From: Monocercomonoides exilis
Lineage: Eukaryota; Preaxostyla; Oxymonadida; Polymastigidae
Assembly: GCA_001643675.2 (NCBI GenBank)
Contig: LSRY02000036.1
Location: 415,501-479,500, forward strand
DNA length: 64,000 bases
Reading direction: 5' to 3'
The notes below the pieces were generated by a model. That model saw only the letters and a program-made list of their open reading frames with translations, made no database searches and had not been told where the DNA came from. A program made the translations under genes and the position numbers. Of the stretch, positions 11,122 through 23,084 are shown in pieces (position 1 is the stretch's first letter; every line of letters starts with the position of its first letter).

Positions 11122-12414
11122 TTAATCTTTGAGCTTACTAATAATAAAACCAATGACTAAGGCAACCATTAATGCCAATCCAACCGCTGTGATAATGATT
11201 ATCGAGATGCTCTTATTTTTATCGGATAAACTTGATTTCTGCACCATATCAGATAATTTATTTGTACCATTTACAACTGTGTCAATAACTAATTGATAGT
11301 CTTCACCCTCTCCCTTGACTAATTCAGCTTTTTCGTAATTGTTTTGTGCAAACTCGAACGCATCTTCCTGATCACAAAAATCTTCAAAATCTGGCGCAGA
11401 AATGAACAAAGATGTGGCAGATGAGCGTGCAATGTTTGATCTATCAATATCCAAATTGTTTGCTGATGGAAGTTGTAAGTGAGACATGGCCTGTGGCATT
11501 TTTACGAACACAGCTCCAGATTTACCATTTGGTGCTGTACAAGATTTAAATGAGCATTTACTCATCCTTCCAATCTCTGCTGTTGACTCCTCAGATACAA
11601 GAGATATTTGAAGTCCACCTGCGTTTCTTCCTTTTGAATTAACTTCTGTCACATTCAACCCCTCAATTACAACTTTCGTTGAATTGCGAACAAGATCTTT
11701 TATGCTAATTGCAGCTCCGTTAAGCACATTCACCTTGCTGATTGCCACTCCAAATAATGAAACTTCGCTTGCTCCAATGAAGCTAAATGGAGAAATCGAG
11801 AATGTGACTGTTTCCTTTTCATCTTGGCAAGTTACTGAGTTCAATGTTACGACCCCAGCAGTGACTCTCATCAGGTTGTTTGCGACAAGATTATACGCAT
11901 TGGCATTAACAACAGCTCCATTTTGTTGATTTGCATTAACCCTGACAAAACGACATTTGGTTATTGTCAATGAAATTGAATTAGATCCAGCTCCAATAAT
12001 TGTGTGTTTGTTTGATCTTGACATTGGAAAGTTGAATGCCAAATGTTTGAATTCAACATGTTTTGCACAATTGAATAAAACTGATGATGCTGAAACTGCA
12101 CAATCAATTGTTGCTTCAGTGTTTCTGTATCCGTTGCTCTCTATTCCTTCTATGGTTATTCCGTGACTCTTGTTGAATGTGATTGGCTCAGCTTTCAATG
12201 CAGCTGCATCATCCACCACCATCAAATGGCACTCTTCATTGTCTGCAAGCAGATCATAAGCATCTTTCAAAGAACTTTTTTCATGATCGATTGATGCTCC
12301 ACTGCTATTTTCACTCCCACTGTTCTTCACAAAAGCATCTGTCAAGCCAATTGCACTAACATCTTGAGAGTGAATCATCATCGCAACTTGGATTAAAACG
12401 AATTTCAGAAACAT
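11122..12414 (-). CDS. Secreted single-TM beta-helix-like surface protein (430 aa)
   Basis: One uninterrupted 430-codon frame from ATG at 12414. It begins with a hydrophobic signal peptide (MFLKFVLIQVAMMIHS). The body alternates short beta-prone segments with N, S and G turns (NGAAISIKD, NAGGLQISLVS, GKSGAVFVKM), as in right-handed beta-helix surface proteins, and has several N-x-S/T sites. Near the C terminus a strong membrane segment (IIIITAVGLALMVALVIGF) is followed by a short basic tail ISKLKD. That predicts a type I protein with a large extracellular domain and almost no cytosolic part. Cys residues are few. Ligand and role are unknown. Confidence 0.75.
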   Translation of the reverse strand: MFLKFVLIQVAMMIHSQDVSAIGLTDAFVKNSGSENSSGASIDHEKSSLKDAYDLLADNEECHLMVVDDAAALKAEPITFNKSHGITIEGIESNGYRNTEATIDCAVSASSVLFNCAKHVEFKHLAFNFPMSRSNKHTIIGAGSNSISLTITKCRFVRVNANQQNGAVVNANAYNLVANNLMRVTAGVVTLNSVTCQDEKETVTFSISPFSFIGASEVSLFGVAISKVNVLNGAAISIKDLVRNSTKVVIEGLNVTEVNSKGRNAGGLQISLVSEESTAEIGRMSKCSFKSCTAPNGKSGAVFVKMPQAMSHLQLPSANNLDIDRSNIARSSATSLFISAPDFEDFCDQEDAFEFAQNNYEKAELVKGEGEDYQLVIDTVVNGTNKLSDMVQKSSLSDKNKSISIIIITAVGLALMVALVIGFIISKLKD

Positions 12415-13240
12415 TCCTTTTGATTTTCAATTGTCTGTGTTTCCACTGATCGATAGAAACATTATTTGAAAGAAGGCCAATCACAAACTATGGTGAATTA
12501 AATACAAAAGATCTTTCACAACAAGATTGAGTCAACGTTTTGGAATACAGAAGTTATGCGAATAAGAAATATGTTGTTGAGAAATGTGAAGGAAAAGATA
12601 TTTCAAAAATGATAAGAAACAACTTTGAAAGAGCCCATTATAATTCAAGAAGAATTAATGTTTGGCAAATGGAGCACCATTTTTTCTTTTATAAATATAT
12701 GCACTATTTTTTCAAAACTTTTTCTGCTTTCATATCATTTTCTTTCTAACATTACTTATTTAAAAAAAATGCGAAAAATTTTTTCAAATAACGAAAATAG
12801 TTTCAAAAATATTTTCTGGAACAAAATTCCTAAAAAATAATATTTATTTAACATGTATTTTTTTTTTAAAATTTTTGTTTTATTTTATAAACAATGAAGA
12901 GTGTGTCCAATGCTATAAATAAAAGAGAGAGTTCCAAGAAGAAGAAGAAGAAGAAGAAGAAGAAGAAAAAAATAAAATAAAATAATAAACAAATAAATAA
13001 ATAAAAATAAAGCCTGGTTCAGATGTTTGCACATGTTTCAAATAATCAAACTTTTAACTTATTAAAAGGATGCTTTTATTTAGTGCAAAAGAAACAGTTT
13101 CACACCATGAAAAAATCACTAACCCTTTACAATTTATGTCTGGAGCCAAAAAAAGTATTTGTTAATTTTATTGAATAAAAAGAAAAATGAACATATTCAT
13201 TGATGTCTATTTTTTGACTAAATACATTGTAAGATCAAAG
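12415..13240. other. Intergenic region upstream of XPB
   Basis: AT-rich, with an (AAG)n run at about 12942-12967 and A/T runs. It must hold the promoters of the divergent 11122-12414 gene and of XPB, and probably the first small XPB exon, which I could not place. Confidence 0.5.
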
Positions 13241-13283
13241 GATTGATGATGACCTACATTTTATTGATTTTTCTTCTTTACCG

Positions 13284-16200
13284 ATGAAATCCGACGAATC
13301 TACTCGTCCAGCTTGGGTTTTACCGGATATGCACATATTTTTAGAAGCATTTTCTTCTTCATATAAACAGGCATATGACTTTTTAATTGCTATTGCAGAG
13401 CCACTTTCACGGTTTGCATTTTTTATCAACCTGAAGCCTATGCCTTCATATTTTTTTTTTTTTTTGACTGCTTTAAGCCCTCCACATGTGCATGAGTATG
13501 TACTTACTCAACCTTCTCTAATGTCTGCAGTGTCAATTGGTATGACAACAAAGGATATAACAGAAGGATTGGATCATTTATCAAAAGTTTGTAATATTTA
13601 GGGAATGAATTCCTTTTAACTCTTTTATATAATTTTGGAAATATCACTGTAGAATTTTATTGATCGAAGAGTTTTTGCAACAATCAGAAAATGGACAAGT
13701 AAACATGCAAAAGTTAAACTTGTACTTCAGAAAAACAAGTTTGCATTTTTTGAATTTCAATACATCAACAGTTGAATTTATTAACGGTTAAACATAAAGA
13801 TATTTTCTTGAAAGTCCAGATCAGACAATCCTTCAAGAACTTCTGCAAAATAAAGTTATTAGAACAGCAGCAGAAAACGGAAGAGCACAGGCGATGGAGG
13901 AAATGTCAAGAAACACCGCAGCAGTTGAAAATGCAGAAGAAACTAACAAAAATTCAGCTTCATCGCACTCTTCTTTGGGCACCGCTTCAGTTTCTTCTCT
14001 GATGATGTCTATTGTTTCCACAGCCCAATCAGCCGCTCCATCTTCTTTTACAGAAATTATGACTGGCCATCAGAAGTCTCAGAATGCAGAGGACTTTCTT
14101 CTAAAGCAAGTCATTGAAAAAGGTTTCATATTTTAGTACTATTTTTTCAGTTTTGTTTGTTGAGAGTTTTTTATGATTGGAATTTAACAATCACTTATAT
14201 GTGTATAAAAATATGTTTATGTGAATATTTATTTACTGTTATGATAAAAACTCTAAAACCTAAATGCTTTTCTTTTCTTTTTTCTTTTCTTTTCATTCTT
14301 TTTTTTTTTAGCAGAATATTTGTTTTCCGGCAACACTTTTTTTTTTATATATTATTTTTAATTTTTTATTTTTTAATTTTTTTTTCCCCTCCTCACATCT
14401 TTTCAGACACCGACGAGTCGATCGACACGAGCACTGCGCAGCCGACGCTTCTGTTTTCGTTCCGCATTTCGTCAGCGAATGTGGAAGATGTGCGGCGGGA
14501 GTGCTTCGAGATGGGCTACCCGGCGCTGAACGAGTACGACTTCCGCGACGACCCGATCTCAAAGCCGCTACCGATTGAGCTGCGCGCCACGACGGTCATC
14601 CGCTCCTATCAGGAAAAGAGCCTGACGAAGATGTTTGGCAACGGACGGGCACACTCGGGGCTGATTGTGCTGCCGTGCGGGGCAGGGAAGACGCTGGTGG
14701 GGATCACAGCACTGGCCACGATCAAGAGGAGCACGGTGGTTGTGTGCAACTCGAAGTGTGTGCTGGGGGATTGGTTGGTTGGTTGATTGATTGATTGAGC
14801 GGGAAGAAGAGGATGAGAATGCTTATATTTTTATCAAAGTTTAAATATTTACTGAAAAAAAAGAAATTTGTGATACTTTTGATTATTATTTCTTTTGATT
14901 CAATCTGAATTTTCGAAACTATTGTTTTATTCCTTACTGACTTTTCATGTTCCATAAATATTCTTCTTCTTCTTCTTCTTCCAATTGTTTTTTAATTCTC
15001 CCCAGCACTGCTGTGGAGCAGTGGCGGGAGCAGATCCACCGGTGGGCGCTGATCAACGAGAAGCACGTGGTGCGCTTCACCTCACAATCGAAGCAGCAGC
15101 TGAGCGACCCGTGCATCCTCATCACGACGTACTCGATGCTGACAACGACGAACCGGAACAAGGAGTCCGAGGCTGTCATGGACATGATCTGCAAGCGCGA
15201 CTGGGGGCTGCTCATCTTCGACGAGGTGCACGGCCTGCCCGCGCGCACCTTCCGCCGAGTCATCTCCTCGCTGAAGGCCCACGCGATGCTCGGCCTGACT
15301 GCCACGCTCGTCAGAGAAGACGCAAAGATCGAGGATCTTGTCTACCTCATCGGGCCGAAGCTGTACGAGGCCAACTGGATCGACCTGCAGAGGGAGGGCT
15401 TCCTGGCACGGGTGCAATGCACGGAGGTGTGGTGCGAGATGAACCACGCGTTCTTCAAGGACTACTTGGCATCGGATGCACAGTGTGTTGTTTATCTGTT
15501 GAATGAGAAAGAGGAAGAAAAAGGCTTTTTTACTCAAATGATAATGAATAGAAAATTTGTATTAATTATTAATTTTAATGAATTTTGTGGAAACAACAAC
15601 AACAACGACAACAAAACGATATATTGACATTCACAATTATGTTCTATTATTTCTTCAAATGTATTCTTTATCCATCCCACCAACAGGCATCGACGTCTGC
15701 TGTATGTGATGAACCCGAACAAGTTCCGAGTGTGTGAGTATCTCATCAAATTCCACGAGGCACGTGATGACCAGATCATCGTGTTCTGTGACACCATATT
15801 TGCCCTCAAGCATTATGCGCAGATGCTCCGGAAGCCATTCATTTTTGGTGACACAAAGGAAGAGGAGCGAATTCTGCTGTATGATTACTTCAGGCACGGA
15901 CAGTGCAAGTGCATCTTCTTGTCAACGGTTTGGCTGAAAATATTGAATTTTCAAGAAATGCTGAATGATTCATTTGAAAAATCGTGTTTTCTTCGACATT
16001 TTATTCTATTAAATGACTTTTCCTTCCTTCTCTTTTGATAATCTTTTTTTTAAAAAAATGTTTTTTTTATTTTAATATTTTTTCAATGCAAACAGGTCGG
16101 TGACACAGCCATTGATCTCCCCGATGCGAATGTGATTATTCAGATTGCGTCGCATTTTGGCTCCAGGCGGCAGGAGGCGCAGCGGCTGGGCCGTATTCTG

Positions 16201-17059
16201 CGACCAAAGGCGACAAAAGGGGAATTCAATGCGTTTTTCTACTCGCTTGTGAGCAGAGACACATCCGAAATGTACTATGCGACAAAGAGGCAGCAGTTTC
16301 TGGTGGATCAGGGCTATTCATTCATGGTGGTGTCGGAGATAGCGGACCTGCCCATTGTGAAGGAGAGGAGGGAAAAGGGGGAGCCTCCATTGGTCGATTA
16401 CTCGTCCTTGCATTATTCGAGCAGTCAGGAGATTGAAGAGTCGCTTCGGATGATTAGAGATGCGAAGAAAGAGGAAGTTTGTGATTCCTTTTATTCTTTT
16501 TTTATGTTTTGAAATGAAAAAGAAAGAAAGTTAGAAAGAAAGAAAGAACAATTGGGTTCCAAGATTATTTTTGTTTATTTACATGTTATTTATTATTTAT
16601 TTATTTTATCTTTTTTTTTTTTAATCAAACTTTCTCATTTTAACATTATTCACACGCACTTTCATTTCCTCATTCAAACAGGGAGAAGTTGAAAAAATCA
16701 TCCAGAAGGACAGTCTGGAAGAGGTGCGACTTTCCAAGCGCCGCACCATCACCGACGCTGCTGCTGCTCCTGTCAGCTTGCTTGCTTCTGGTTCTTCATC
16801 ATCATCTTCGCTATCTGTGACAGCATCAACACCAACAGCATCATTTGTGGAGGGCAGCGCGTCTGCTCTTTCTGGAGGACGAAGCGGTGTATACTCTGGC
16901 ACTTCTCCTTCTCCCTCTCCCTCTCCTTCTCCTTCATCTCGGTCTGCTTCTACTTCATCTCAGCCTCAGCAGAAGAAGCAGTCGAAGTTCTTTGCAAAGT
17001 ACAACCGAGAAGAGGAGAGGATGAGGAAGAAGGGGGCAGAGCTGTTCAAGCGAGAATAG
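13284..17059 (+). CDS. ERCC3: TFIIH helicase subunit XPB/ERCC3, nine exons
   Basis: ATP-dependent DNA translocase of TFIIH, used in promoter opening and nucleotide-excision repair in the nucleus. Exons 13284-13411, 13478-13586, 13653-13738, 13800-14122, 14407-14755, 15006-15482, 15687-15927, 16096-16476 and 16682-17059 join in frame to 823 codons (human XPB is 782 aa). Visible: N-terminal domain SRP/W-like TRPAWVLPD and HVHEY; Walker A LPCGAGKT near residue 305; DEVH box FDEVHGLPA near 404; [16 protein letters not shown]; motif [20 protein letters not shown]. The reading frame continues upstream of the ATG to an AG at 13239-13240 with XPB-like DFSSLP, so a further 5' exon is likely. Exons 5-9 are markedly GC-richer than exons 1-4. 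The last exon crosses into the palindrome at 16967. Confidence 0.95.
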
Positions 17060-17801
17060 CCAAAGGAAAGGGGCTGTTGGCATCTCCTTTTGGGGGGAGG
17101 CAATCCACAATTGCTGGCTCTGCCTTCTTCTTCTTCTTCTTTGTTTTCATTTCATTTCACTTCATTTCACCTTTATTTTAAAATACTTTTTTTTTAATTT
17201 TTTTATATTTCCTTTTCACTTGTGCCGAGAGGAAAGAGACACAAATGAAAGAACAAGGGGAAAAAAAAAGAAAGCCAGCTGTTGCACACGAAAATACTAT
17301 TAATGGAGAAAAAAACGCTCATCTTCTGATGAGAGTGTGGAAAACGCGTTTGCAGTCCAACGAAAACCCAGCAAACCATAAAAAAACACACGAAAAGCCA
17401 TTCATAACTCATCGAAAACGCAAAGACTCAAAAAACATAAAAGACGACAAAACAATAAAAATTCAACAAAAAAACGAAAATGCGAAAAATACTTATGGAA
17501 AATGGATAAGAGGCGCAGGGCAGCACACAAAGAGCTCTAAAAAGTGCACACACAAATTGCATTGAATAAAAGATGGATGATGCTGCTGACTGCAAACACT
17601 TGCAATCACACTCACCATCCAACAGAAGGCACAGCTTTCACAAATGAAGGCAAATGAAAGCAAATGATGATGATGATGATGAATGGAGAAGAAAGAGAAA
17701 ATGAAGATAAGATATGAAAAGAAAATGAAAGAAAAAGAAAGAAAGAAAGAAAGTGAGAAAGTGAATACACAAGATAAACAACCCAAGCACCGCCTTCGGT
17801 G

Positions 17802-17831
<30 letters not shown>

Positions 17832-17833
<2 letters not shown>

Positions 17834-20408
17834 ACACTTTCACAGGCAAGTCGCTGTCGATCTCCTTCTGAGGCACATCCGACTGGCTCGGCAGTGAAAT
17901 GGCTGGCTGTGTCTGAGGTGGCTGAGATGGTTGAGGTGGTTGAGGTGGCTGTGGATACGGCTGCTGCGCAATCACATACTGTGCTTGTGTGCCCTGATAG
18001 ACTGGCATGTACCCAGCTGCCACATTTCCCACTGGTCCATACACCACCCCTTGTTGTGGTGGCGGCTGCATCGGAGGCGCCTGAAACTGCACTCCCACTG
18101 CCACTGGCACCTGCCCTTGCTGCGGCAGCACCGGATACGGCGCCATCCCTGCTGGTGCCATCTGTGCCATCTGAACTGTCTGCACGCTGCTTCCGTTAGG
18201 CTCTGCTCCAAACTTCTGATCGTTCTGTGCTGTGTCCACTGCAACAACCATCTGCCCCATCCCTCTCTCGTTCTCGTCTCTCGTCGACCGCGGCTCAGCT
18301 GGCAGCGCAAAGCTGCTCCCGTTCACCATCAGCCGCGTCCTCCTCTTCTCCTCCTTCTCCTTCCGCAGCTTGTATTGCCGGCAGCACGGGCAGCACGCAC
18401 AGCACGCGCAGCACGGACAGAAGCACGCACACAGCACAACACCCACCGCCACAACCGCTGCCACCACTATGAATGCCACAACTGCCGCTATGATCACCTT
18501 CTTGAACGGCGCATCCGGCAAAACGTTGCTCATGTCCCCTGTCCCCTCCACATACACACGCGGCTGCTCGCTCATCGAGTACGACCGGTAGAACACCTTC
18601 TCTGTGATGATCGTGCTCCACCCTTCTTCTGCCTCGATGTCCTTCCCCCCGCTCTGCGCCTCGTTCCCCGAAAACATCATGTAGTTCATGATCATCTGCG
18701 GCCGCTCGCTCGCTTCATACACCTCCTGCTTCTGCCCTGCCGAAAAGAAGATCCCTCCCCCTCTCCCTTTCTTCGCCTCTCCCCCATTCACATCCGACGA
18801 CTTCATCGTGAACTTCCCCTGCCCACCCACCGACTCCACAAACAGGCACCCTCCATTTGTCCCTGTCACCCCATCCTTAATCGTTGTCGATTCGCAAACA
18901 AACGACCCCCTCTTCAGCACTTTCCCCAAATGCACACACCCTCCTTCTTCCTCTGCCCTCCCTCTCTTCACATCCGACGACCTCATCTCCAGCCGCGCCC
19001 CTTCGCTCACCTCCCCAACATACACACACCCGCCCCGCCCGCTGCTGTTCGCGTCCTTGATCGTCGACGACACAATCTCCGATACCCCGCTCGCCACCTC
19101 AATGTGCACCCCTCCTCCACACCCCGCCGACGCTTCCTTCACCTCGCTCGACTTCAGCACAAGCGTCCCGTTCATGCACACCCCACCCCCGCGCCCTCCC
19201 GCACTGCACTTCTGCATCGATGACGACTTCACCACCACCGACCCTGCCCCGCTCCCGCCCACAAACAGCACCCCGCCATCCAACGACGCCGAGCACGTCT
19301 TGAACGACGACGATGCAATCTCCACGCTCCCCGCTGACCCGTCAAGCGGCTCCACCGCAACCGCTCCCCCGCTCTGCTCTGCCGAGCACTCTTCAAACCG
19401 GCACGACGAAATCGTCAGTGTCCCGCTGCTGACAAAATAGATCGCCCCTCCGCTTCCTGTGCTGTGCAGGTTTTTGAATGTGTTCGACCGGTACGTCGCC
19501 GATGCTCGCCCAAACACCCCCTCCGCCGACGCTGCTGCTGCAATTCCTGCTGCTCTCGCCTCCACCCCGCTCGTCTTGCAGCTGTCGAACGTGCACTCTT
19601 CCACCTCCACAGCCCCGCCCCCAAGCATCCCCATCACAACACATCCATACAGCCCGTTTTCCACTTCCTCAAACCTGCACCCATGCACCCTGCACGCTTG
19701 CGCCCCTCCCAGCGCCTTCTTTTCTTCTTCTTCTTCTTCTTCTTCTGCTGCTGCTGCTGCTGCCCATGCCCCCTCACGAATGCCCCGGAAGACACACCCC
19801 TCCAGCACCACTGCCTCTGCACAGCTGTCTGTCACAAGCGCCTCTCCTCTCGCTGTGCTCAGCCCCTCAAACTCCATCCCAAACATCCGCACCTCGCCCC
19901 CACGCCCCATCCCTTTCACCAGCGTCAGCACCCGCTCTGCCCCGCCCACTGGCACAAGCTGCACCTCCGACAGCTCAACAAACCCGCCACGGTTCACCAC
20001 TGCATGCACACGCCCAAAGTCCAGCGCCATCTCGCACTTCCGCATCCCCAGCCTGCTCTCCTCCCCCACCTCTGCAACGCTCGCCCACACGCTCCTCAGC
20101 CCCACCCAGCGAAGCGAAAGGCTCGACTTCTCCAGTTTGAACAGCTCTCCTTTCTCCCCGGCCTCTGCCGCCACCACTGCCCCGACGGACGCCTTTTCGC
20201 TTCCCTTCACCACCAGCTTGCGCATTGCTATCATGTTCGACCCCGTCTCGTACTCCCCGTCGGCCAGACGCACAACTTGCTCCAGCCCATTTGCTCCTTG
20301 CTCTGCCCGGCCCACACGCGCTGCCAGCGCCAGCGGCTGTGCTGGCCCTGCCCTCGCATCTGCTAGCACCATCAACGCTGCCATTGCACAGAATATCACA
20401 CAATTCAT
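17832..20408 (-). CDS. TM-anchored beta-helix surface protein, left-arm copy (858 aa)
   Basis: Intact GC-rich frame. A signal peptide (MNCVIFCAMAALMVLADARA) is followed by about 600 residues of beta-helix-type repeats with recurring SSxxxxCSA and GGG/GGAV turns (SGGAIYFVSSGTLTISSC, GGRGGGVCMNGTLVLKSS), as in Pmp/pectate-lyase-fold surface proteins. A TM segment (VIIAAVVAFIVVAAVVAVGV) leads directly into a Cys cluster (CACFCPCCACCACCPCC), then a basic stretch and a Pro/Gln/Val-rich cytosolic tail. The juxtamembrane cysteines could be lipidated (inference). A Glu run encoded by GAA repeats lies near 19720-19745. Function is unknown; a surface or adhesion role is inferred from architecture. The 44190-46787 copy is 865 aa and differs in repeat lengths and a few residues. 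Confidence 0.85.
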
Positions 20409-21783
20409 TTGCTTTTATCAAAGATATTTCGAACTTGTTGGCCCATAAGCACTTGGATGAGAACAAATTCATTTCAATATTTGTTAAGGGAAATTGTGAA
20501 AAATCTTTCATCTCGATTATTTTGTTGGTGCATCCACTGACAACGATTATTTTGTGTAGAAAGCGATGCATTAGAGAGATTGTACAATTTATGAAAAATG
20601 GATGATGTGCCAGTTGATATGAGAAACAGAACAATTTATAACAATAGAAAATGGCATTCAGCATGGATGGTGCACTCATTATTCAGAAAGCATAGGCAGA
20701 TGCGCCCCTCTTATCAATGCTTACCGTTAACCAAACTTTAATAAAAAAAACCAATATGGTCTTTGTTCAACAAACTCAGCATGAAGAGATGATTTCTGGA
20801 AAAGAAATGCGCGAGTTCAGTCGAAGAAAGGAGCGCTTCTGGTTTGCCATTTGGGATATCATCACTTTTCTGGCCACTTTTGTTGGAAGAGGTTGCATCA
20901 GATTCGGAATGCTTGAAGGAAAGCGACGAAGCTGAGAAAGATGAGGAAACGGCATTGCCAGCCATGAGGAGCATGCATTCATAGGAAGTGTGCTCGCTTC
21001 CTTTTCTTTTTCTTTCCTTTTATTTTTTTGTGTTTATTGTTGCGATAATAGTTGTTCTGAGCAGCCTGAGAGATCGAAATGAAGGCGAATCAGAAGCAAA
21101 ACAGAGCCAAATGCAGACTGAATCTTTTGCAACCAAACCAGACTCGCCTTTCGGCCTGCACATGCATTGGAGGCACGCAGAGTTGCGCAACGGAAGAAGC
21201 GCGAAGAGACTGAGACGTATTTTTCGAAGGAGTCAAAACAGGAAGGCAAAGAAAATTGAAAAGGAGAGAGCGCAGGACTGAAAAGGGACGAGGAAACACT
21301 CCAAGAGAATGGATTTGAAGATGGTAGAGCGAGAAGAAAAGAGGAGGATTGGGGCGTGTTGGCTGGACTTGTGATTGAGGAGTGGGAGACAGCAACTGCT
21401 AATTGGGAAGAGGAATTGCGAACAGCACATTCATCTGATGAGGATGCTTTTCAGCAGAGGAACAGGTGATGCGATGGGGTTTGTAGGAAATGGAACAGCT
21501 GGCTGGAATGGGAAGGAAGGGTGCGATTTCGCAATTTGTGAAAAACTGGCAAAGCACTCTGTTCATCTCTTTTCATTTTTCTTTCTTTTTTTTCACTTTG
21601 TTTCAAAGAATAGAAAATAAAAAATAAAAATAAAAATAATCAATGCTTCCAAAGAAGATTCAAGCAGCTGTTTGCTGAATCGTCAGCCAATCCAAAGAAA
21701 AGAAAAGAAATGAAACGAAAAGAAATGAAAAAAATTAAAAAAACATTATTATCCACCAACAAAATGAAATGCTTCTCGTTTCA
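20409..21783. other. Unresolved region, possible unrecognised spliced gene (left arm)
   Basis: No complete gene can be drawn, but the plus strand looks partly coding. A plausible intron GTGTGC...GATAATAG lies at about 20988-21051. Downstream, an Arg/Lys/Glu-rich frame runs from about 21165 to 21470 (VAQRKKREETETYFSKESKQ, later WGVLAGLVIEEWETATANWE), broken by a TGA near 21257 that is present in both arms. On the minus strand an ATG frame at about 20738-20965 (74 aa, Ser-rich) also looks protein-like. Transcript data would decide the strand. Confidence 0.3.
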
Positions 21784-23084
21784 TCAGACATTCACAAAAT
21801 AGTCTGATATGTTTTCTGATAAATGATTTCCGTATCTGCGATTCAGAAAACATAACACTCCATAAAAGCTTGCGATTGCATCTTCGTGCCCTTCTTCTTC
21901 CATCCTCTCAAACATCTCTCTCCCCATCCCTCTCCTTTTTGCTTCCTCTCTTTCATCCACCCCCCTTTTTCTCAGTTTCAGACAAATATTCAAAGTGATA
22001 TCCAAACAATAAATTGCTGTCTGGTCATCCAACCACAATCGGCGCATTTCAGAGGAAATCAGATCAACAGCTCCCCCTTCGCCAAGTAATCGACGCTGAC
22101 TGCTTCAAGGCATGCAACATTCGCCAGACGAGCAATGCCCTTCATGAATATTGCGCTCCCATCCCCTCTCGTTCCTTTGCACAATCCAACAACTGCACCA
22201 ATCAGCTCGCTGTATTCCTCGTTCTTCAGTCGGAAATATCCGAAAAAGTCACCAATAACTTTAATCCATCTCTCAATAACTTCTTCTTCATTTGTTTTCT
22301 TCAGCCTGTCTCCCGCTTTCTCCATGTGCATCCGCTTTCTCAGCTCTTCCAGTTCTCTCCTCGATTCTCTCACAAAATGAAGCTCCTCCACAATCACCTT
22401 TTCCATCTTTTCGTTTTTTCTCAGTCTGCTTATCAAAAACCCCCACGCAAGCTGATATCCATAAGATGACATGTTGCGATGCTCCTGATGATATCTCATC
22501 ATTTCCAATGTTTCATCCAAATACATTTCTTCATCCACCTCCTGTTTTTGTTTTGTTTGCGTGTTCGTCAACAAATATCAAAATCATTCAATATATATAT
22601 ATATAATAAAATTAGAAAGAAATAAAGAAAGAAAGAAAGAAAGGCACGCCTCAAACTCATCAACGTGGCCCAAGGCTGTGAAAGCCATATCCTTTTCCAT
22701 CAATGCTTCACAACTGCTATCTTTGTCTGAAGCAACTTTCAAAACGCAACGCAAACAAATTGAAAGCAATTCCTTTGGATATGCATAGCATAGCAAAAGA
22801 TAACACTCGCAAAGATGAATCAACAGCTTTTCGTTCTTTTCTTCCTTTCTCCCATCTTCTTTCACAATCATCTTCTCAAATCGTTTGCACAGCAAAGAAT
22901 CTTTAAAGTTAATCCACCACAAACCACACAATGCAGTGCGACGCCCAATGCCCATCAGCCAACGCACACAATCCTCCATCTTCATTTTCTCTTCTTCAAT
23001 CATTCTGTGCATTTCCTCGAACCGCTCTTCCTTGAAAACATCAAAAATATCGTCCGTGCTCATGTCTTTCAGCACTCTGTCCAT
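21784..23084 (-). CDS. ARM-like family protein, left-arm copy, frameshifted
   Basis: Mirror of the intact gene at 41513-42814. Exon 1 is 22650-23084 and exon 2 is 21784-22541, joined across a probable GC-AG intron. This copy has five C at 22073-22077 where the right arm has six G (42520-42525), so the frame shifts after the VDYLAKG segment and the downstream third is read in another frame (21784-22047). It is otherwise essentially identical, and I cannot tell a real mutation from a sequencing error. Family features (LCECYLLL, EELHFVRES) are described under the right-arm copy. Confidence 0.65.

Noticed and set aside
12790-12840. Similarity of this stretch to about 54008-54065 (GGAACAAAATTC context) as a dispersed repeat
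   Set aside because: The match is short, AT-rich and without boundaries.
18232-20448. Several long plus-strand frames opposite the beta-helix gene
   Set aside because: His/Pro/Leu- and Ser/Thr-rich complements of a GC-rich coding frame; the opposite strand has the signal peptide, repeats and TM.
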